Source: Paramecium sonneborni (taxonomy: Eukaryota > Ciliophora > Oligohymenophorea > Peniculida > Parameciidae). From it: a stretch of DNA of 64,000 nt. A program made the position numbers and the translations under genes. Shown here piece after piece: positions 52,746-64,000 of the stretch. The stretch is from contig CAJJDN010000074.1 in the NCBI GenBank assembly GCA_905182985.1, positions 110,914 to 174,913 of the forward strand, given 5' to 3'. The stretch's first letter is position 1. Each line of letters begins with the position of its first letter. The notes below the pieces were generated by a model. The model worked only from the letters and a program-made list of their open reading frames with translations, made no database searches and was not told the DNA's origin.

Positions 52746-52817
52746 TTAATATTTTCTGAAATCTATCTATTTTTCGTTATTATTCAGTTAAAACATTATT
52801 AATATTTAATTAACAAA

Positions 52818-53102
52818 ATGAAAATAATAGTTGATTTTGGTGGTGGATTAGACGTTTGTTTCGAAAATAAAAAGGAGCTTACTTTGGAATTTGAAGAATA
52901 ATAAATTAAAATGACTGATGTAATAATTAGACTTAAAACACTTTGCAATCCTAAGAAATTAGATTTTTTTTACACTCAATAGCTTCGACCAGGTATACTT
53001 GTCTTAATTAATGATGCTGATTGGGAATTAGAAGATAAGGAAGAAGCACAATTATAACATAATGATAGAGTTAGCTTTATTTCTACATTACATGGTGGAT
53101 GA
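52818..53102 (+). CDS. URM1: Ubiquitin-related modifier 1
   Basis: 94 aa, the usual family length. The beta-grasp start MKIIVDFGGGLDVCFENKK, the middle LRPGILVLINDADWELED and the end DRVSFISTLHGG are diagnostic, finishing with the Gly-Gly that is thiocarboxylated by the E1-like Uba4/MOCS3. URM1 is the sulfur carrier for 2-thiolation of wobble uridine in cytosolic tRNAs and also forms protein conjugates. It is intronless. Confidence 0.95.
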
Positions 53103-53164
53103 TTTACAAATGTTTTATTTAAATTATATATGTAAATTATTACATTATTAAAATAAAGATTAAT

Positions 53165-54390
53165 TCAAATTTTGATTTTGGTTTGCGATTTTTTGGATCC
53201 ATATATGAATCGATCCATTTTTCCATTTTTTTCCATTTATTGATTTAATTATTTAGTTAATGATAGTTTTTCTTTCTGAAACAATTCATTTTCTTTTAAA
53301 TATATATTTATCTCTGATTATAGATTTTTTATTTCTTTCTTGAAAGCTTCACAATCATCTTTACTCTATATATATTTTATTCTAAAATTAAATATAGTTG
53401 TTACTTTAATTCATCATATTATAGTTATTCATATTAAAGTTTCTTTTACCATACAATTTCAATATCTTTAAGTGTGTTTTATAATTGTTAGATTTATTAT
53501 TGAAGAGATTAAATTTATTCAGCTTTTCCTTATAACTTTTACTTAAATTCTTCAATCTGTAAAGCACAATCATTTTTCATAATTGTTATATTTTTTTCTA
53601 ATTCTTACTAAAGATCTTTTTTCAATTTAATCTACTGATTTTCAGAATCTAATAATATTTATTCTTCAGTGAACTTTCTTCTTTCAATTTCAGCTCTTAA
53701 TTAAGAAATTGTTTGTTGCGATTCTTACTATTTTATTTAATGAACATTTCTTAAAAATAAATAATAAAAATACCTTAATTCATCTAATTTAGATTGAAGT
53801 GAATTATTAAATTATGTCTCACTATCAATTTAAGAGACATATTGAGATATTTTGTCATCATAGGACTTTTTTAATTTATTTATTTCATGAATTTATTCTT
53901 CTTGTTTTTTGAATATTTCATCTTATGCTTTAATTAATTAATCTCTCATCTTTGATAAATTTTCTTAATGTTTATTTTCTATATTTTCAATATGTTGTTT
54001 CAATAAATTAATTGTATTTTCTTACTCTTGCAATTTAATTTTGTATTTAAGTTCTATAGACTTAATTTAATTATTATTGAATTATTCATCATTATTTAAA
54101 TAATAAGTATTTTCTTCATTTTTTTTAATTCTGGATCTTAATATAGAACTTAAATGAGGAGTATTATCATGTTATTTTTCAGGCGTAACTGATTTCGTTC
54201 TTTCTTCGTTTATAACCATTTGATCATAGGGTATAATTTATTTTTAATGATCTTATTCAACATGTAAAGCAGAATCACAATGATAACATAATTTAGTTGG
54301 TTCATTTTCATTACAATTAAAACATTTTATGGTTGCAGGTTTGATATTACAATTGAAACATCTAACGAATTTCCTTTAATTTTAATTCAT
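53165..54390 (-). CDS. Zinc-binding coiled-coil protein (B-box-like N-terminus)
   Basis: 392 aa with two introns (53750-53773, 53382-53404). The N-terminus has a Cys/His cluster, VRCFNCNIKPATIKCFNCNE, then LCYHCDSALHVEQDH, resembling a B-box or similar zinc ribbon. A long coiled coil follows (EQENTINLLKQHIENIENK; KLDELRNVHQIKQQESQQ; KKEIKNLQSEINIYLKENE). A basic tail ends the protein. The layout resembles cytoskeletal or basal-body scaffold proteins with B-boxes. Its start lies only 28 bp from the end of the DnaJ gene. Confidence 0.8.
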
Positions 54391-54418
54391 ATTTATTATA
54401 ATATAATAAAAGAAAAAT

Positions 54419-55702
54419 TCAAAACATTGAACATTCAATTCCATTCTGATTTTGCTCATCATCATCATTTTCTTCTAATTTTGCTTGATGTTTTTCAAAA
54501 TCCTCAAATTAAAATTCACTTAATTGAATACTATTAGATTTAGGTGTAAAAGAAGGTCCTGGTAATATCTCTTATTAATATCATTAAATTTACCTCAGCT
54601 AATTTTTAAGTAACATTCTTATCAAGTTCTTTAGGGAAATCAATATAAAATTAGATATGCAAATCTCCAAAATGAAGTTCATCTTTAAATGTTGGTAATC
54701 CTTTATCTTTTATGGTTAATATTTAATTAGGCTTTATTATTTTATCAGTAGTAATGTTAATTATCTTTTCATCCAAAGTTTCTAATTCAAAATTCAAACC
54801 AACTAAAGCTTCCTTCAGAGATAGAGTATGTTAATAAAATAAATCAATTCCTTTTCTAATAAATTTAGGATCTTATTCAATTTCAAGATAAACATGAATA
54901 TCTCCTGTTTCAGATCCAACCTAATTTAATCATAAAATAGAATACTTTAGAATTTCCTTTGCCATATAACTTTACACAATATTAATCAGGAACTCCTTTT
55001 TCAATAGGTATTTCAATTTCAACAACTCCTTCAACATTACCTAATCCATTGCATATCTTGCATTCATCATCTTTTGTAATAGCTTTTCCTTTTCTAATAG
55101 GAAACCTAATTATATTTTTACCCTCTACAATCAGGACAGGGTGCTTGTTGTAACATATTTATACCAGGTTAAACTTCTACTGCCATCTATACTATTTTTT
55201 AACCTTTACATGAAAGACAAGTTACTAATTACTTTCCCCCTTATCCTTAACATTCTTCACAGGATCTTTTAATATTATTTATGGTTTTTTTATGATATGC
55301 TCCTAAGGCTACATCTTTTAATGCTATTTTATGATTTAATTTATATGGTTCACATTTTTTGAATTTATTACTTTTTACATTTAACTATTTAAGCAATCCT
55401 TATTTTCCATATTTATCATAAACTTTCTTTTTTTCTGCATCTGATAATACTTCATTTGCCTTTTAAATCAATTAGAATTTTTATGCATCACCTCCTATTT
55501 TATCTGGATGATACTTCTTGGCTAAATTTTTATAAGCTTATTTAACAGCACTAATTTCTGATTAATGAGGAATTTCTAATATTTCATATAGTTCTTTATT
55601 ATCTACATCTTCAGATGCAAATTAATCTTCAAATTCATCTTCAAAATCTGCATCTTGAAAAGCAAAATGACCAAATGCTCCAGGAAAAGGAATTCCAAAC
55701 AT
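54419..55702 (-). CDS. Type I DnaJ (Hsp40) co-chaperone
   Basis: 401 aa from four exons (introns 55094-55121, 54921-54945, 54569-54593). The J domain has KKYHPDKIGG with the HPD that stimulates Hsp70. The zinc-finger region has the four CxxCxGxG repeats as CEECQGQGG, CLSCKGQK, CPDCRGKGK and CKICNGLGN. The substrate-binding C-terminal domain follows (GDIHVYLEIEQDPKFIRKG). The protein ends in CSMF, a CaaX-type box, as in farnesylated Ydj1/DNAJA proteins. Because of the assembly duplication, its 5' two-thirds also appears at 55926-56867; this left copy is the only complete one. Confidence 0.93.
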
Positions 55703-55924
55703 TAATTTCAAAATAAAATTTTTATAAATAGTTAGTATAATTGATCTATTCAAAATTTATTATTGGTTGCCATATAATTTCTTTGTTTTTTTAAAGGAGT
55801 ACTAGGCTTGCAAGGTGATCTTTCATTTGCAACAGCAGATCTGAATGATAACTCATTATATTAACGAATTATTGTGTTAAACTAATTTCCTCTTATTTAA
55901 GAATCGTTCACAAAGTTCATCAAT
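54761..55924. repeat. First copy of a 1,164-bp assembly duplication
   Basis: Identical by eye to 55926-57089, separated by one N at 55925. It covers the 5' part of the DnaJ gene and the 3' part of the neighbouring coiled-coil gene. Like the 9-11.6 kb case it is best explained as unmerged contig overlap. Confidence 0.9.
55750..55924 (-). pseudogene. Artefactual 3' fragment of neighbouring small coiled-coil gene
   Basis: Repeats the last part of the gene at 56915-57289 and runs into the N. It is a product of the assembly duplication rather than a real locus. Confidence 0.8.
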
Positions 55925-55925
55925 N
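55925..55925. other. Single N at contig junction
   Basis: Lone undetermined base between two apparently identical direct copies; it marks a scaffold join. Confidence 0.9.
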
Positions 55926-56867
55926 TTATCTTTTCATCCAAAGTTTCTAATTCAAAATTCAAACCAACTAAAGCTTCCTTCAGAGATAGAGTATGTTAAT
56001 AAAATAAATCAATTCCTTTTCTAATAAATTTAGGATCTTATTCAATTTCAAGATAAACATGAATATCTCCTGTTTCAGATCCAACCTAATTTAATCATAA
56101 AATAGAATACTTTAGAATTTCCTTTGCCATATAACTTTACACAATATTAATCAGGAACTCCTTTTTCAATAGGTATTTCAATTTCAACAACTCCTTCAAC
56201 ATTACCTAATCCATTGCATATCTTGCATTCATCATCTTTTGTAATAGCTTTTCCTTTTCTAATAGGAAACCTAATTATATTTTTACCCTCTACAATCAGG
56301 ACAGGGTGCTTGTTGTAACATATTTATACCAGGTTAAACTTCTACTGCCATCTATACTATTTTTTAACCTTTACATGAAAGACAAGTTACTAATTACTTT
56401 CCCCCTTATCCTTAACATTCTTCACAGGATCTTTTAATATTATTTATGGTTTTTTTATGATATGCTCCTAAGGCTACATCTTTTAATGCTATTTTATGAT
56501 TTAATTTATATGGTTCACATTTTTTGAATTTATTACTTTTTACATTTAACTATTTAAGCAATCCTTATTTTCCATATTTATCATAAACTTTCTTTTTTTC
56601 TGCATCTGATAATACTTCATTTGCCTTTTAAATCAATTAGAATTTTTATGCATCACCTCCTATTTTATCTGGATGATACTTCTTGGCTAAATTTTTATAA
56701 GCTTATTTAACAGCACTAATTTCTGATTAATGAGGAATTTCTAATATTTCATATAGTTCTTTATTATCTACATCTTCAGATGCAAATTAATCTTCAAATT
56801 CATCTTCAAAATCTGCATCTTGAAAAGCAAAATGACCAAATGCTCCAGGAAAAGGAATTCCAAACAT
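55926..56867 (-). pseudogene. Artefactual 5' fragment of the DnaJ gene
   Basis: Starts with the same MFGIPFPGAFGHF and contains the J domain and the zinc fingers. It is cut at the N before the C-terminal substrate-binding domain ends. It should be merged with the gene at 54419-55702. Confidence 0.85.
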
Positions 56868-57089
56868 TAATTTCAAAATAAAATTTTTATAAATAGTTAG
56901 TATAATTGATCTATTCAAAATTTATTATTGGTTGCCATATAATTTCTTTGTTTTTTTAAAGGAGTACTAGGCTTGCAAGGTGATCTTTCATTTGCAACAG
57001 CAGATCTGAATGATAACTCATTATATTAACGAATTATTGTGTTAAACTAATTTCCTCTTATTTAAGAATCGTTCACAAAGTTCATCAAT
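55926..57089. repeat. Second copy of the 1,164-bp assembly duplication
   Basis: Duplicates 54761-55924. Its right side is continuous with the coiled-coil gene at 57289 and carries that gene's complete 3' end. Confidence 0.9.
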
Positions 57090-57289
57090 TCTATAAAGAG
57101 TTATTGCAATTTGGCAGATTAGTTCACTAATTAATCATACCTTGCTTATCTTTTGATATCAATTTATTATAAATAATTTAGTTGTTCTCTCATCTATGCT
57201 AATTAATTATCAATTGATTGTGGCTGACTCTCCTTCTAAATCTTATTTAACAATTCATTGTTCTCTTTTATTAGATCTTCAATATTCAT
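56915..57289 (-). CDS. Small coiled-coil protein
   Basis: 124 aa, start MNIEDLIKENNELLNKIQ. It is helical throughout the first 90 residues (LAQMREQLNYLQQIDIKRQ; KLQQLFIELMNFVND), with a polar tail containing SPCKPSTPLKKQR. Intronless. It sits 54 bp downstream of a larger coiled-coil gene on the same strand and 47 bp upstream of DnaJ. No family was recognised. Confidence 0.65.
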
Positions 57290-57343
57290 TTGTTTCGTTA
57301 TATTAATTATTATTATAATTTAGTTGTAATTTAAAAACTAAAA

Positions 57344-58578
57344 TCAGTAGTATTGAGGAACTCTTTCTTTGAAACCCAATTATGATTTTGTAACTTCTCT
57401 TATTTGATTTTACTAATCTGATAGTTTAGATCTTAGAAATTCATTATCAGATTTATGATTCTTATGATCTTCCAATTCATGTCTCATATCTGTCAACTAT
57501 AATTTAGATCAAATATATACTTATTTATTTAAACGCCTAATTTCACTTTCATATATTTGAATCTTATCCTTATAATCCTCAATCTCCTCTAAATTATTAA
57601 TCTAACCACTACTCATCATTTACTACTTATAATACATAATTTCTTCTTTCGCTTATTCTAATTCTTAGTATAATTATTGATTGTTATTATTTTATTAACC
57701 ATATTGTAGCTAATTAAATTAAAATTAAATACTTTCAATCTTAATGTATTAACTTCCGATTCCTTCTCTTATAATTAAGCTCTCAACATTTAATTTTCAT
57801 TTACTATTTGAGAATCTTGCTATGAATATCTAAGTCTATCCATCAATTATTCTTTCTCTTATTACAATAAATAAATTTTCTATTTCAATTAGTTTATCTC
57901 TTGAGAATATACATCTCCATTATTTTTTCTACTTCTCCATTCTTATACTTCTTATTCTCTAAGAACTAACAGACTTTTTGTTTAATCTAATTCTATCATT
58001 TTTTCTTTTGCAAATTAATTCATCTAATCCAATTTGTCAGTTAAAACTAATGCTATCTGTTCATTATCTGTTTTCAATTCCTATAATTCTCCAAAATGCT
58101 ATTCTTTTAATTTATCAATTTATGAATTCAAAAAATCAATTTCCTAATTCTTGTGATTAATTGTTTACTAAAACGCTTCTCTTTCTTACTAAAACTATAG
58201 CAATTTGTTATTCAATTCTGTTTAAGCAATTATTTGTTGATTTTATAATTAAATTTCTTTCTATGATGCTTTTTGTAATTCCATTGCTAATCTATCATAA
58301 CGTTTCATTAAATCTTCCAAGAAAGCTTTCAATTCAGGTAATGATAATCCATTAAATTAATTTTGATCTTATTAGATTACTTGTTATTGTTCATTAGGAA
58401 TAATACGAATTATTTCCGTAGTTGGTACTATCTATTTTGGTTAAACATATTAATTAGGAATTATTGCTTATGAATGCAATTATGGAGAAGGCTTATAATA
58501 CTTAATATGACTTACAACTGTTAAATAAGATGGTTTTGGTGTTACAGATCTTGGTGGAACGTTAGAATAAGTTATCAT
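57344..58578 (-). CDS. Coiled-coil protein
   Basis: 395 aa with two introns (57710-57732 and 57497-57520). A Pro-rich start (MITYSNVPPRSVTPKPSYL) precedes an almost continuous coiled coil (FLEDLMKRYDRLAMELQK; EINQLKQKIYLLQQEKEQL; YKDKIQIYESEIRRLNKQ; DMRHELEDHKNHKSDNEF). It ends QLGFKERVPQYY. Such proteins are typical of basal body, cortical or striated-rootlet structures in ciliates; the exact identity is unknown. Confidence 0.8.
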
Positions 58579-58841
58579 GATTATCGAACTTTCTATTAAA
58601 AATAAATATCAATTATTTCCATAATTATTTTATAAATTTACATTATATATAAGATATTCTAAATATAATCTGGGATAACATATAGATCCATTCTAAGGAA
58701 AGGTTTACTCTAGAAAAGCCTTTTAGATTTTGTCAATCAGAAGTTAAGGAGAGTTAATATTGGTTAATTGAATTCTGTTAGATTTTTTACTAACAGCTAT
58801 TAAAATTTAACAGATTAATAAAAGAATTCAAATAAAATTGA

Positions 58842-61099
58842 ATGGAAGACAGAGTTTTAAGAACTAATTAAATAATTAATAGAAAGCAAGATTACCAGTC
58901 TTCAAAATTAGGATCTCCGAAAGACAATTATATTTTAAGAAAGGAAAATTGGAATTAAGTAGATGAGAAAAATAAAAACTAATTCAAAAATTATGAATTG
59001 TAAGCATAAAATGTTGATCAAAAAAATCATTATCAATCATATAAATTTATTGGAAATCGTTAATAGGATAAAGAATAAAATTATAATACAAATCAAAAAT
59101 AATCATATTATTATGAGTAATCCAAACCTTACACACCAAGTTATTATTAGAGAGAATATAAATATGATTAATAATCACATATGAAAACTTAAGACAAACA
59201 AAATTTTTAAGAAAGGATAATACACTCATCTGATAAATATTTATAAAAACAAAATGGATTACCTTTTGGTAATAGAACACCAATGGATTCAAGATCAAAT
59301 ATTATTGCAAAAACACCATTAGTTAAAGAAAATCAAAATAAATTCAATAGAGAATATTAGTAATCAGATGTAAAGAATGATTTTAAATGGCCAGAACAAT
59401 AAAGAATTTCTCCTGAATTTTATAGTAATAAAATTAATTAGAATGAAAAAACTAATCTAAATGATATAGGATAGACATTAGAATAAAAAAGCTTTTTAGA
59501 TATTGAGAAAAGATTATAATAAAGGAGAGAGTAAACTGAAAAAATATCAGGAAAATATGATGGAAAATTGAACTATCATTCAAAATCATAAGAATATTCG
59601 TAAAGAAAATAAAAGATAGAATTAGATAGTAGTTTAGAAAGAATGAAATAGTTTTAATAAGATCTTAGAAGTGAAATACAAGATAAAATAAGAGAACAGA
59701 CTAATAAATGTAAATTAGATTCTGGAACACTTGAATAGAATTTTAACAAAAAACAATTAATTAGAGATGCTGAAAATAAATAACATAAAAACGAAATACT
59801 TGAATTAGATTAATTCAAATATACTTAGTTAGATGGAAAATTTAATGTAAATTAGATAGAAAATAAAGATAATAATTATTTTAGATAACATATTGAAGTA
59901 TTAAGAAAATCTAAATTTGAAGAGAAATGTCCTTACTAAAGAAGAATTAATATTGATTCTAAATAAGAACAAAAAGACTTAGCAAAATATCATTTTAATA
60001 AAAAATAAGATTTTTATTTAAATTAAAGATTAGATGAAAAAAAAAAATATATTGATACATCACTTTAGCAAAACAAATCTTAAAATGAAGGTAATATTAG
60101 AGTTGATTTCAAATCTGAAGGAAGCTTACTTAAAGATTCAAAAGACAGATTATAATTTAAAGATAAACTAATATATGAAATAAAATAACCTTATATGGTA
60201 AAGAGAGATAATGATTAATCTCAAGAGATTTAAAGAAGGTAGAAGTTATCTGATAAATTATTGTAATTTGATTAATGGAATAAAAAATACTATTAAGATA
60301 GTTAAAATGATTAAACAAACCAATCATACAATACTAATTTAAAATAAGAAAAAAATAATTAAGATTTAAATTCTATAGGATATAATTTTGATACATTTGA
60401 AATAAAAAGACAAGATTAAAAATTTTAATAATTTGATAAAATGGAATTTAAGAGGCCTTAATGTTAAGCTGAGTTAAATTAAATTAAATCAGAATTAGAA
60501 AAAAAATATGGATTTTTGAAACCAGAAATGAACCATAAAATATCAGAATATGACAATAGAAGAGCTTTAGAGAATAGATTTAGACAAGATCCAATTTAAA
60601 CTAAAATAGCTGAGGCTAGAGAATATTTAGGTTAGAAATATTATTAAAGAGATTTATATAAATAAGAATAGAGAAATAGTTATCATGAAGAATCATCAAT
60701 TAATGATCGTTTAGGATTAGAAAAAGGAAATTTTAGATCTAATTTGAATAATAGAGCTATTGAAGATATATTACAAGGAAAAGCCTTAAGTAAATATATT
60801 GAAAGAGAGAAAAATTAAAATAGAATGGTAGATAGATTTGGAAATTTTATTAATAGTAATGTTAATTATTAAAAATCTCCAGTTGGAAATAGAGAATAAA
60901 AATTAGGATATGATAGATTAAACCAATAGCAAAAAGGAACTATAAATGATAGATATATAATAAATGAATATAAAAAAAGATAAACTTCTGATTAAAATTT
61001 ATCAAAATGTAATTATTTAACTTATTTATAGATTGCAGTCCTACTAGTTTAATAAGTAAATAATTTGGAAATTATGATATAAAATAGAGAAGAATTTGA
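58842..61099 (+). CDS. Large charged, Gln/Asn/Lys-rich disordered protein
   Basis: 744 aa with one 23-nt intron near the 3' end (61009-61031). The whole length is hydrophilic, with many Tyr-Gln-Asn-Lys stretches and predicted short coils (IELDSSLERMKQFQQDLRSE; LEQKSFLDIEKRLQQRRE). A motif-like segment NRAIEDILQGKALSKYIERE lies near residue 635. It ends SLISKQFGNYDIKQRRI after splicing. No known domain was seen. Short overlapping standard-code ORFs inside it are shadows. Confidence 0.75.
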
Positions 61100-61504
61100 T
61101 AATATAAAATTTTTTTATTTATATTCACTTTTTATGAATATAAAAAAATAAGTAATTATTTTTAATCAAGGGTTTTTCTCTATTCACATAAATATTTTGG
61201 GAAAATTTAGATAGAAATTAAAAGTAAGATGAGGCTGTTAAACAAAATTTAATTAATTAGATTAGAGTATTAAGAAATCAAGAATTACTTCATTAAATAA
61301 ATATCAAAGCTAAATAATATATAGTATTAGAACTTAGATAGTTCAAAATTTTTAAGAATTAGATGTTAATTGTTGTTATTTAGATTTGAGTTGTTAAAGA
61401 AGTTATATTTTCGTTTATAAAAATTATTACTATATTTAGTGAATAAATGATTTAACTTATGAATAATAAATCACACAAAGAGGAAATTTCTTAGAGTTCT
61501 ATAA
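61100..61504. other. Intergenic region, no gene seen
   Basis: About 400 bp between convergent gene ends. No feature was recognised. Confidence 0.5.
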
Positions 61505-62148
61505 TCAATTAAGTGTTAAAAGCTTCTTTAAACACCAAAGTCTACAAGTACAATCTTCATTTTCATCATAGAGATTTAGCAACAAATGAATTTTAATTTA
61601 TTTAATCTATTCTGATGTATATGTTGAATTGAGAATGTTCATTGTAGAGTCAAATGAATCAAAAGTACAATTTAGAATAGAAACTTCTCCTCCATTGAAT
61701 TTTAATTAGAAAGTTAATTCTAAAAATTTAATTATTCAATACTTGCTTCTTCTTTTGTTTAAGATATTTAGGAAAGATCAGCATGATTGATTTCGTAAAT
61801 ATTTTCAGTTTCAATTTCTGTTATTGTTTAATCAGTTGATTATGGTTTCATGAATTCGTTAAAGTCATTTTCAATTGATTCAACTTCTGATTTATCTTAT
61901 TATTCTAATTCTATTCCTTCAATTTATTAAATTTGTTCAGTTTTTTATTGTTTTTGCTAAACTTTCTCTTTTTTTTTATTTTGAACCAACTTCTTTTGAT
62001 TTGGTTTTCTAATTTGCTTTTATTCTTTCATAATATCTTATTTTATTTTGGGCATAGTTGGTGGAATTTTATCATAATAAAATGAAAACAATTAAAATAG
62101 TTAAGCAATTAATACAATGAGTTAGAAATAGATTGTTATCATATTCAT
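61505..62148 (-). CDS. Membrane-anchored small protein, uncharacterised
   Basis: 206 aa with one 23-nt intron (61720-61742). An N-terminal hydrophobic helix (MNMITIYFQLIVLIAQLFQL) is followed by a Lys/Gln-rich charged linker with many Glu. The C-terminal domain reads KLTFQLKFNGGEVSILNCTF and IHLLLNLYDENEDCTCRLWC, perhaps a small cysteine-containing fold. It could be a signal anchor or a secreted protein. No family was recognised. Confidence 0.65.
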
Positions 62149-62204
62149 TGTTTTAGGCATAAATAAACTATATATAAAATACAATAGATTACTTCAAATT
62201 TTAG

Positions 62205-62458
62205 ATGATAACTGATGTTCCTACTAAAATACTGTTACTCATTTATATTTTATTATTCTTATCTACTAATGCAAGCGTAGCGAAACCTGCTAGTAAATTG
62301 ATATACTAAAATAAGAATTATAATTACCTAATTTGATTAAAAAATAGGAGTAAGCTTTGGATGTGACATCATTTGATTAGTGTCCCAGAATTCTACTGGC
62401 TGATTCTCATAAATTTATAGTAAAGCATTTAATGACAAGAATGAAACAATTGATCTGA
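62205..62458 (+). CDS. Short ORF with signal peptide and receiver-like fragment
   Basis: 76 aa after removing a 23-nt intron (62293-62315). The front is hydrophobic (MITDVPTKILLLIYILLFLS). The end reads CPRILLADSHKFIVKHLM, which resembles the first strand and helix of a response-regulator receiver domain, but it stops before any phospho-acceptor. It may be a remnant of a larger gene or unrelated. Low certainty. Confidence 0.35.
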
Positions 62459-63170
62459 TAGCTGAAAGGTTCATTTTAATTAAAAAAAAAAAGTATTTGA
62501 AAACACAATTATTAATATCCTGCCTTAAAACATAAAAAAATAATACATATTAAATTTATTTTATATGTTCTCATTCATCACTTTTATAATAAAAAATATC
62601 ATATTCTAAGTCATCCAAACTTTTTAAATTTTACTATTTACAATAAAACTCTTTAATAGACTTATGTAAAATAAATTTTAAAATAAATTATTTTCTTCAT
62701 TATTTTTATAAAAATCACTTAAAAAATTTATTCATGCATCTAATTGCAATATATATCAATAGAAAAATTATAATTTATACAAAATATATAAGTACCCTCT
62801 TAACAATCTTTGTATTTTATAATAAAAAAAGATTTAGAAGCAAAATACAAATAAAACGGATTAAAGTTTTTATTATAAATATTTTTTATTTTGTAAAAAC
62901 ATTTATCTTAATTAATTTTTGAATATCACTAAATTGAACTTCTGCAATAACTAGTTGAATTACTTGATAATTATACATTATAGTTGTTTGAAATACAATT
63001 TTAAAATCTTTGATTAACTTTTGTTGAAAAATGTTTAATGTATTGCTCTATAGTTTTATTTTCAAGTTTCTAATATATCCATGTTTGAATTATATTTAGG
63101 AAAAAATGAGACAATTTATTGATTATTATTATGATAACAGTTTTAATATAATTCTGCTTTAATATTTTTT
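62459..63170. other. Intergenic region, no gene seen
   Basis: About 700 bp. The 62-codon frame near 62734-62922 is not protein-like. Confidence 0.5.
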
Positions 63171-63950
63171 TCAAGTCTACAAGTTACTTGAAATTTAAGC
63201 AGGATTTATTTTTTTATTAATTTTGTAAATGAAAGTACCCAGAGTAGTATATGATTTATCGAAATCATTAAAAAGAATCAATATTTAAGGTTGTAATAAA
63301 TATTAATAATCTCTTATCTTCCTTATTCTAAGAGTAGAACATGAATATCTAGTAATCGTTAGTGTATTATGGAAAAGGTAATTCATTAAAAATTATGAAT
63401 TTTTAAACTTGAAATATTCAAAGTAAGATATTTTAATAAATTATCCTAAATATCTCATATCTATTTCTTGATGTATATTTCCGTTTGGAGATCCATCCAA
63501 TAATACAATAAGGGAACTTTATATGTTTCTACAATCTGCCATGAAAAACCTGTGTTAACCACTCTTATTTTTAATGATACAGATTATGTATATATTATTC
63601 CTTAATTGACCCCATGTAATAAAATTCACATAAGGTATTCTTGACTAGAAATTCATAAGCTCCTTATTTTATCAATCTTTAGGCTAAGAAGTAAGGCTTT
63701 CTGTAATCCTAAGAATTACTTAATATCGAGTTGATAGTAGATTAGCAACCATTACAGGATTTTAGGTAAGGGAACCAGTGAGATCATAAGCAGTTATTGA
63801 TATATTCTTTTTAATAAGATATTTAATACTTAGAATCAAAAATCAATAAGAACTTGCTAAACTAAAATTGTTGATGACAACTTCATTTTTTTAAAAGTTC
63901 TTCAAAATATTTTCTTAATTATTTAACGAATATTATGTAAAAAGTTAACT
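63171..63950 (-). pseudogene. Possible gene remnant with in-frame TGA
   Basis: One minus-strand phase reads NISITAYDLTGSLTQNPVMV, VILRITESLTSQPKD, RIPYVNFITWGQLRNN and IVLLDGSPNGNIHQEIDMRY, all protein-like. It has TGAs at the SSY-FLIL and PKD-QNK positions and no clear start before the right part of the window. Unrecognised introns could explain one or both. The family is unknown. Confidence 0.35.
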
Positions 63951-64000
63951 ATATGTTGTTATATACATATTTATAAACTGAAGTCAACTAATGTATTTAT

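Noticed and set aside
55926..56867. A second DnaJ gene
   Set aside because: Apparently identical DNA joined by a single N; treated as an assembly duplicate.
58963..59298. Overlapping 73-aa and 83-aa ORFs on both strands
   Set aside because: Shadows of the long charged protein at 58842-61099.

Overview
The window looks like somatic (macronuclear) DNA of a Paramecium-type ciliate. It is extremely AT-rich. Its genes only read through if TAA and TAG are glutamine and TGA is the sole stop (genetic code 6). Genes are interrupted by tiny GT...AG introns of 20-32 nt (31 nt in one weaker call), mostly starting GTA. Genes lie very close together on both strands, in places 28-50 bp apart. Under the standard code almost nothing is visible. 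Every exon model was hand-translated with code 6; for nearly all of them the spliced length is an exact multiple of three and ends at a single TGA.

Layout. 0-8 kb: a coiled-coil protein, a small putatively acylated protein, a DHHC palmitoyltransferase, a two-domain cystatin, an unresolved coiled-coil gene and a TM9SF/nonaspanin. 8-12.5 kb: mostly noncoding DNA containing an assembly duplication, then a Rab1-type GTPase. 13-27.5 kb: an acyltransferase-like protein with a substituted catalytic His, then four paralogous membrane proteins shaped like histidine kinases but lacking the ATP-binding signatures. TRAPPC2 (sedlin) and a Ser/Thr kinase lie between the third and fourth of these. 27.8-38.1 kb: a small C2H2 protein, a type I membrane protein, a MORN protein, a KAR5/GEX1-like nuclear-fusion protein, a TGA-riddled gene remnant and an LRR/coiled-coil/EF-hand protein. 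39-44.6 kb: a doubtful gene, a VWA protein with an 18-bp tandem repeat, small ORFs, and an acylated IQ/MORN protein. 45-49.9 kb: a C2/transmembrane protein, a kinesin-14-like protein without a P-loop, and an alpha-adaptin ear-only protein. 50-62.5 kb: a RING-H2 membrane E3, small coiled-coil proteins, URM1, a zinc-ribbon coiled-coil protein, a type I DnaJ (its 5' part doubled by a second assembly duplication), further coiled-coil proteins and short secreted or membrane ORFs. 62.5-64 kb: a possible gene remnant.

The genes do not form an operon. Several belong to membrane traffic and lipid modification (DHHC, TM9SF, Rab1, TRAPPC2, adaptin ear, acylated proteins). The most unusual content is the cluster of four degenerate histidine-kinase-like membrane proteins. 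Also notable are two enzyme-fold proteins that appear to have lost their catalytic motif, and reading frames where TGA stands where Trp would fit. Two single-N duplications of about 1,165 bp (9241-11571 and 54761-57089) are almost certainly unmerged contig overlaps and should not be counted as real gene copies.
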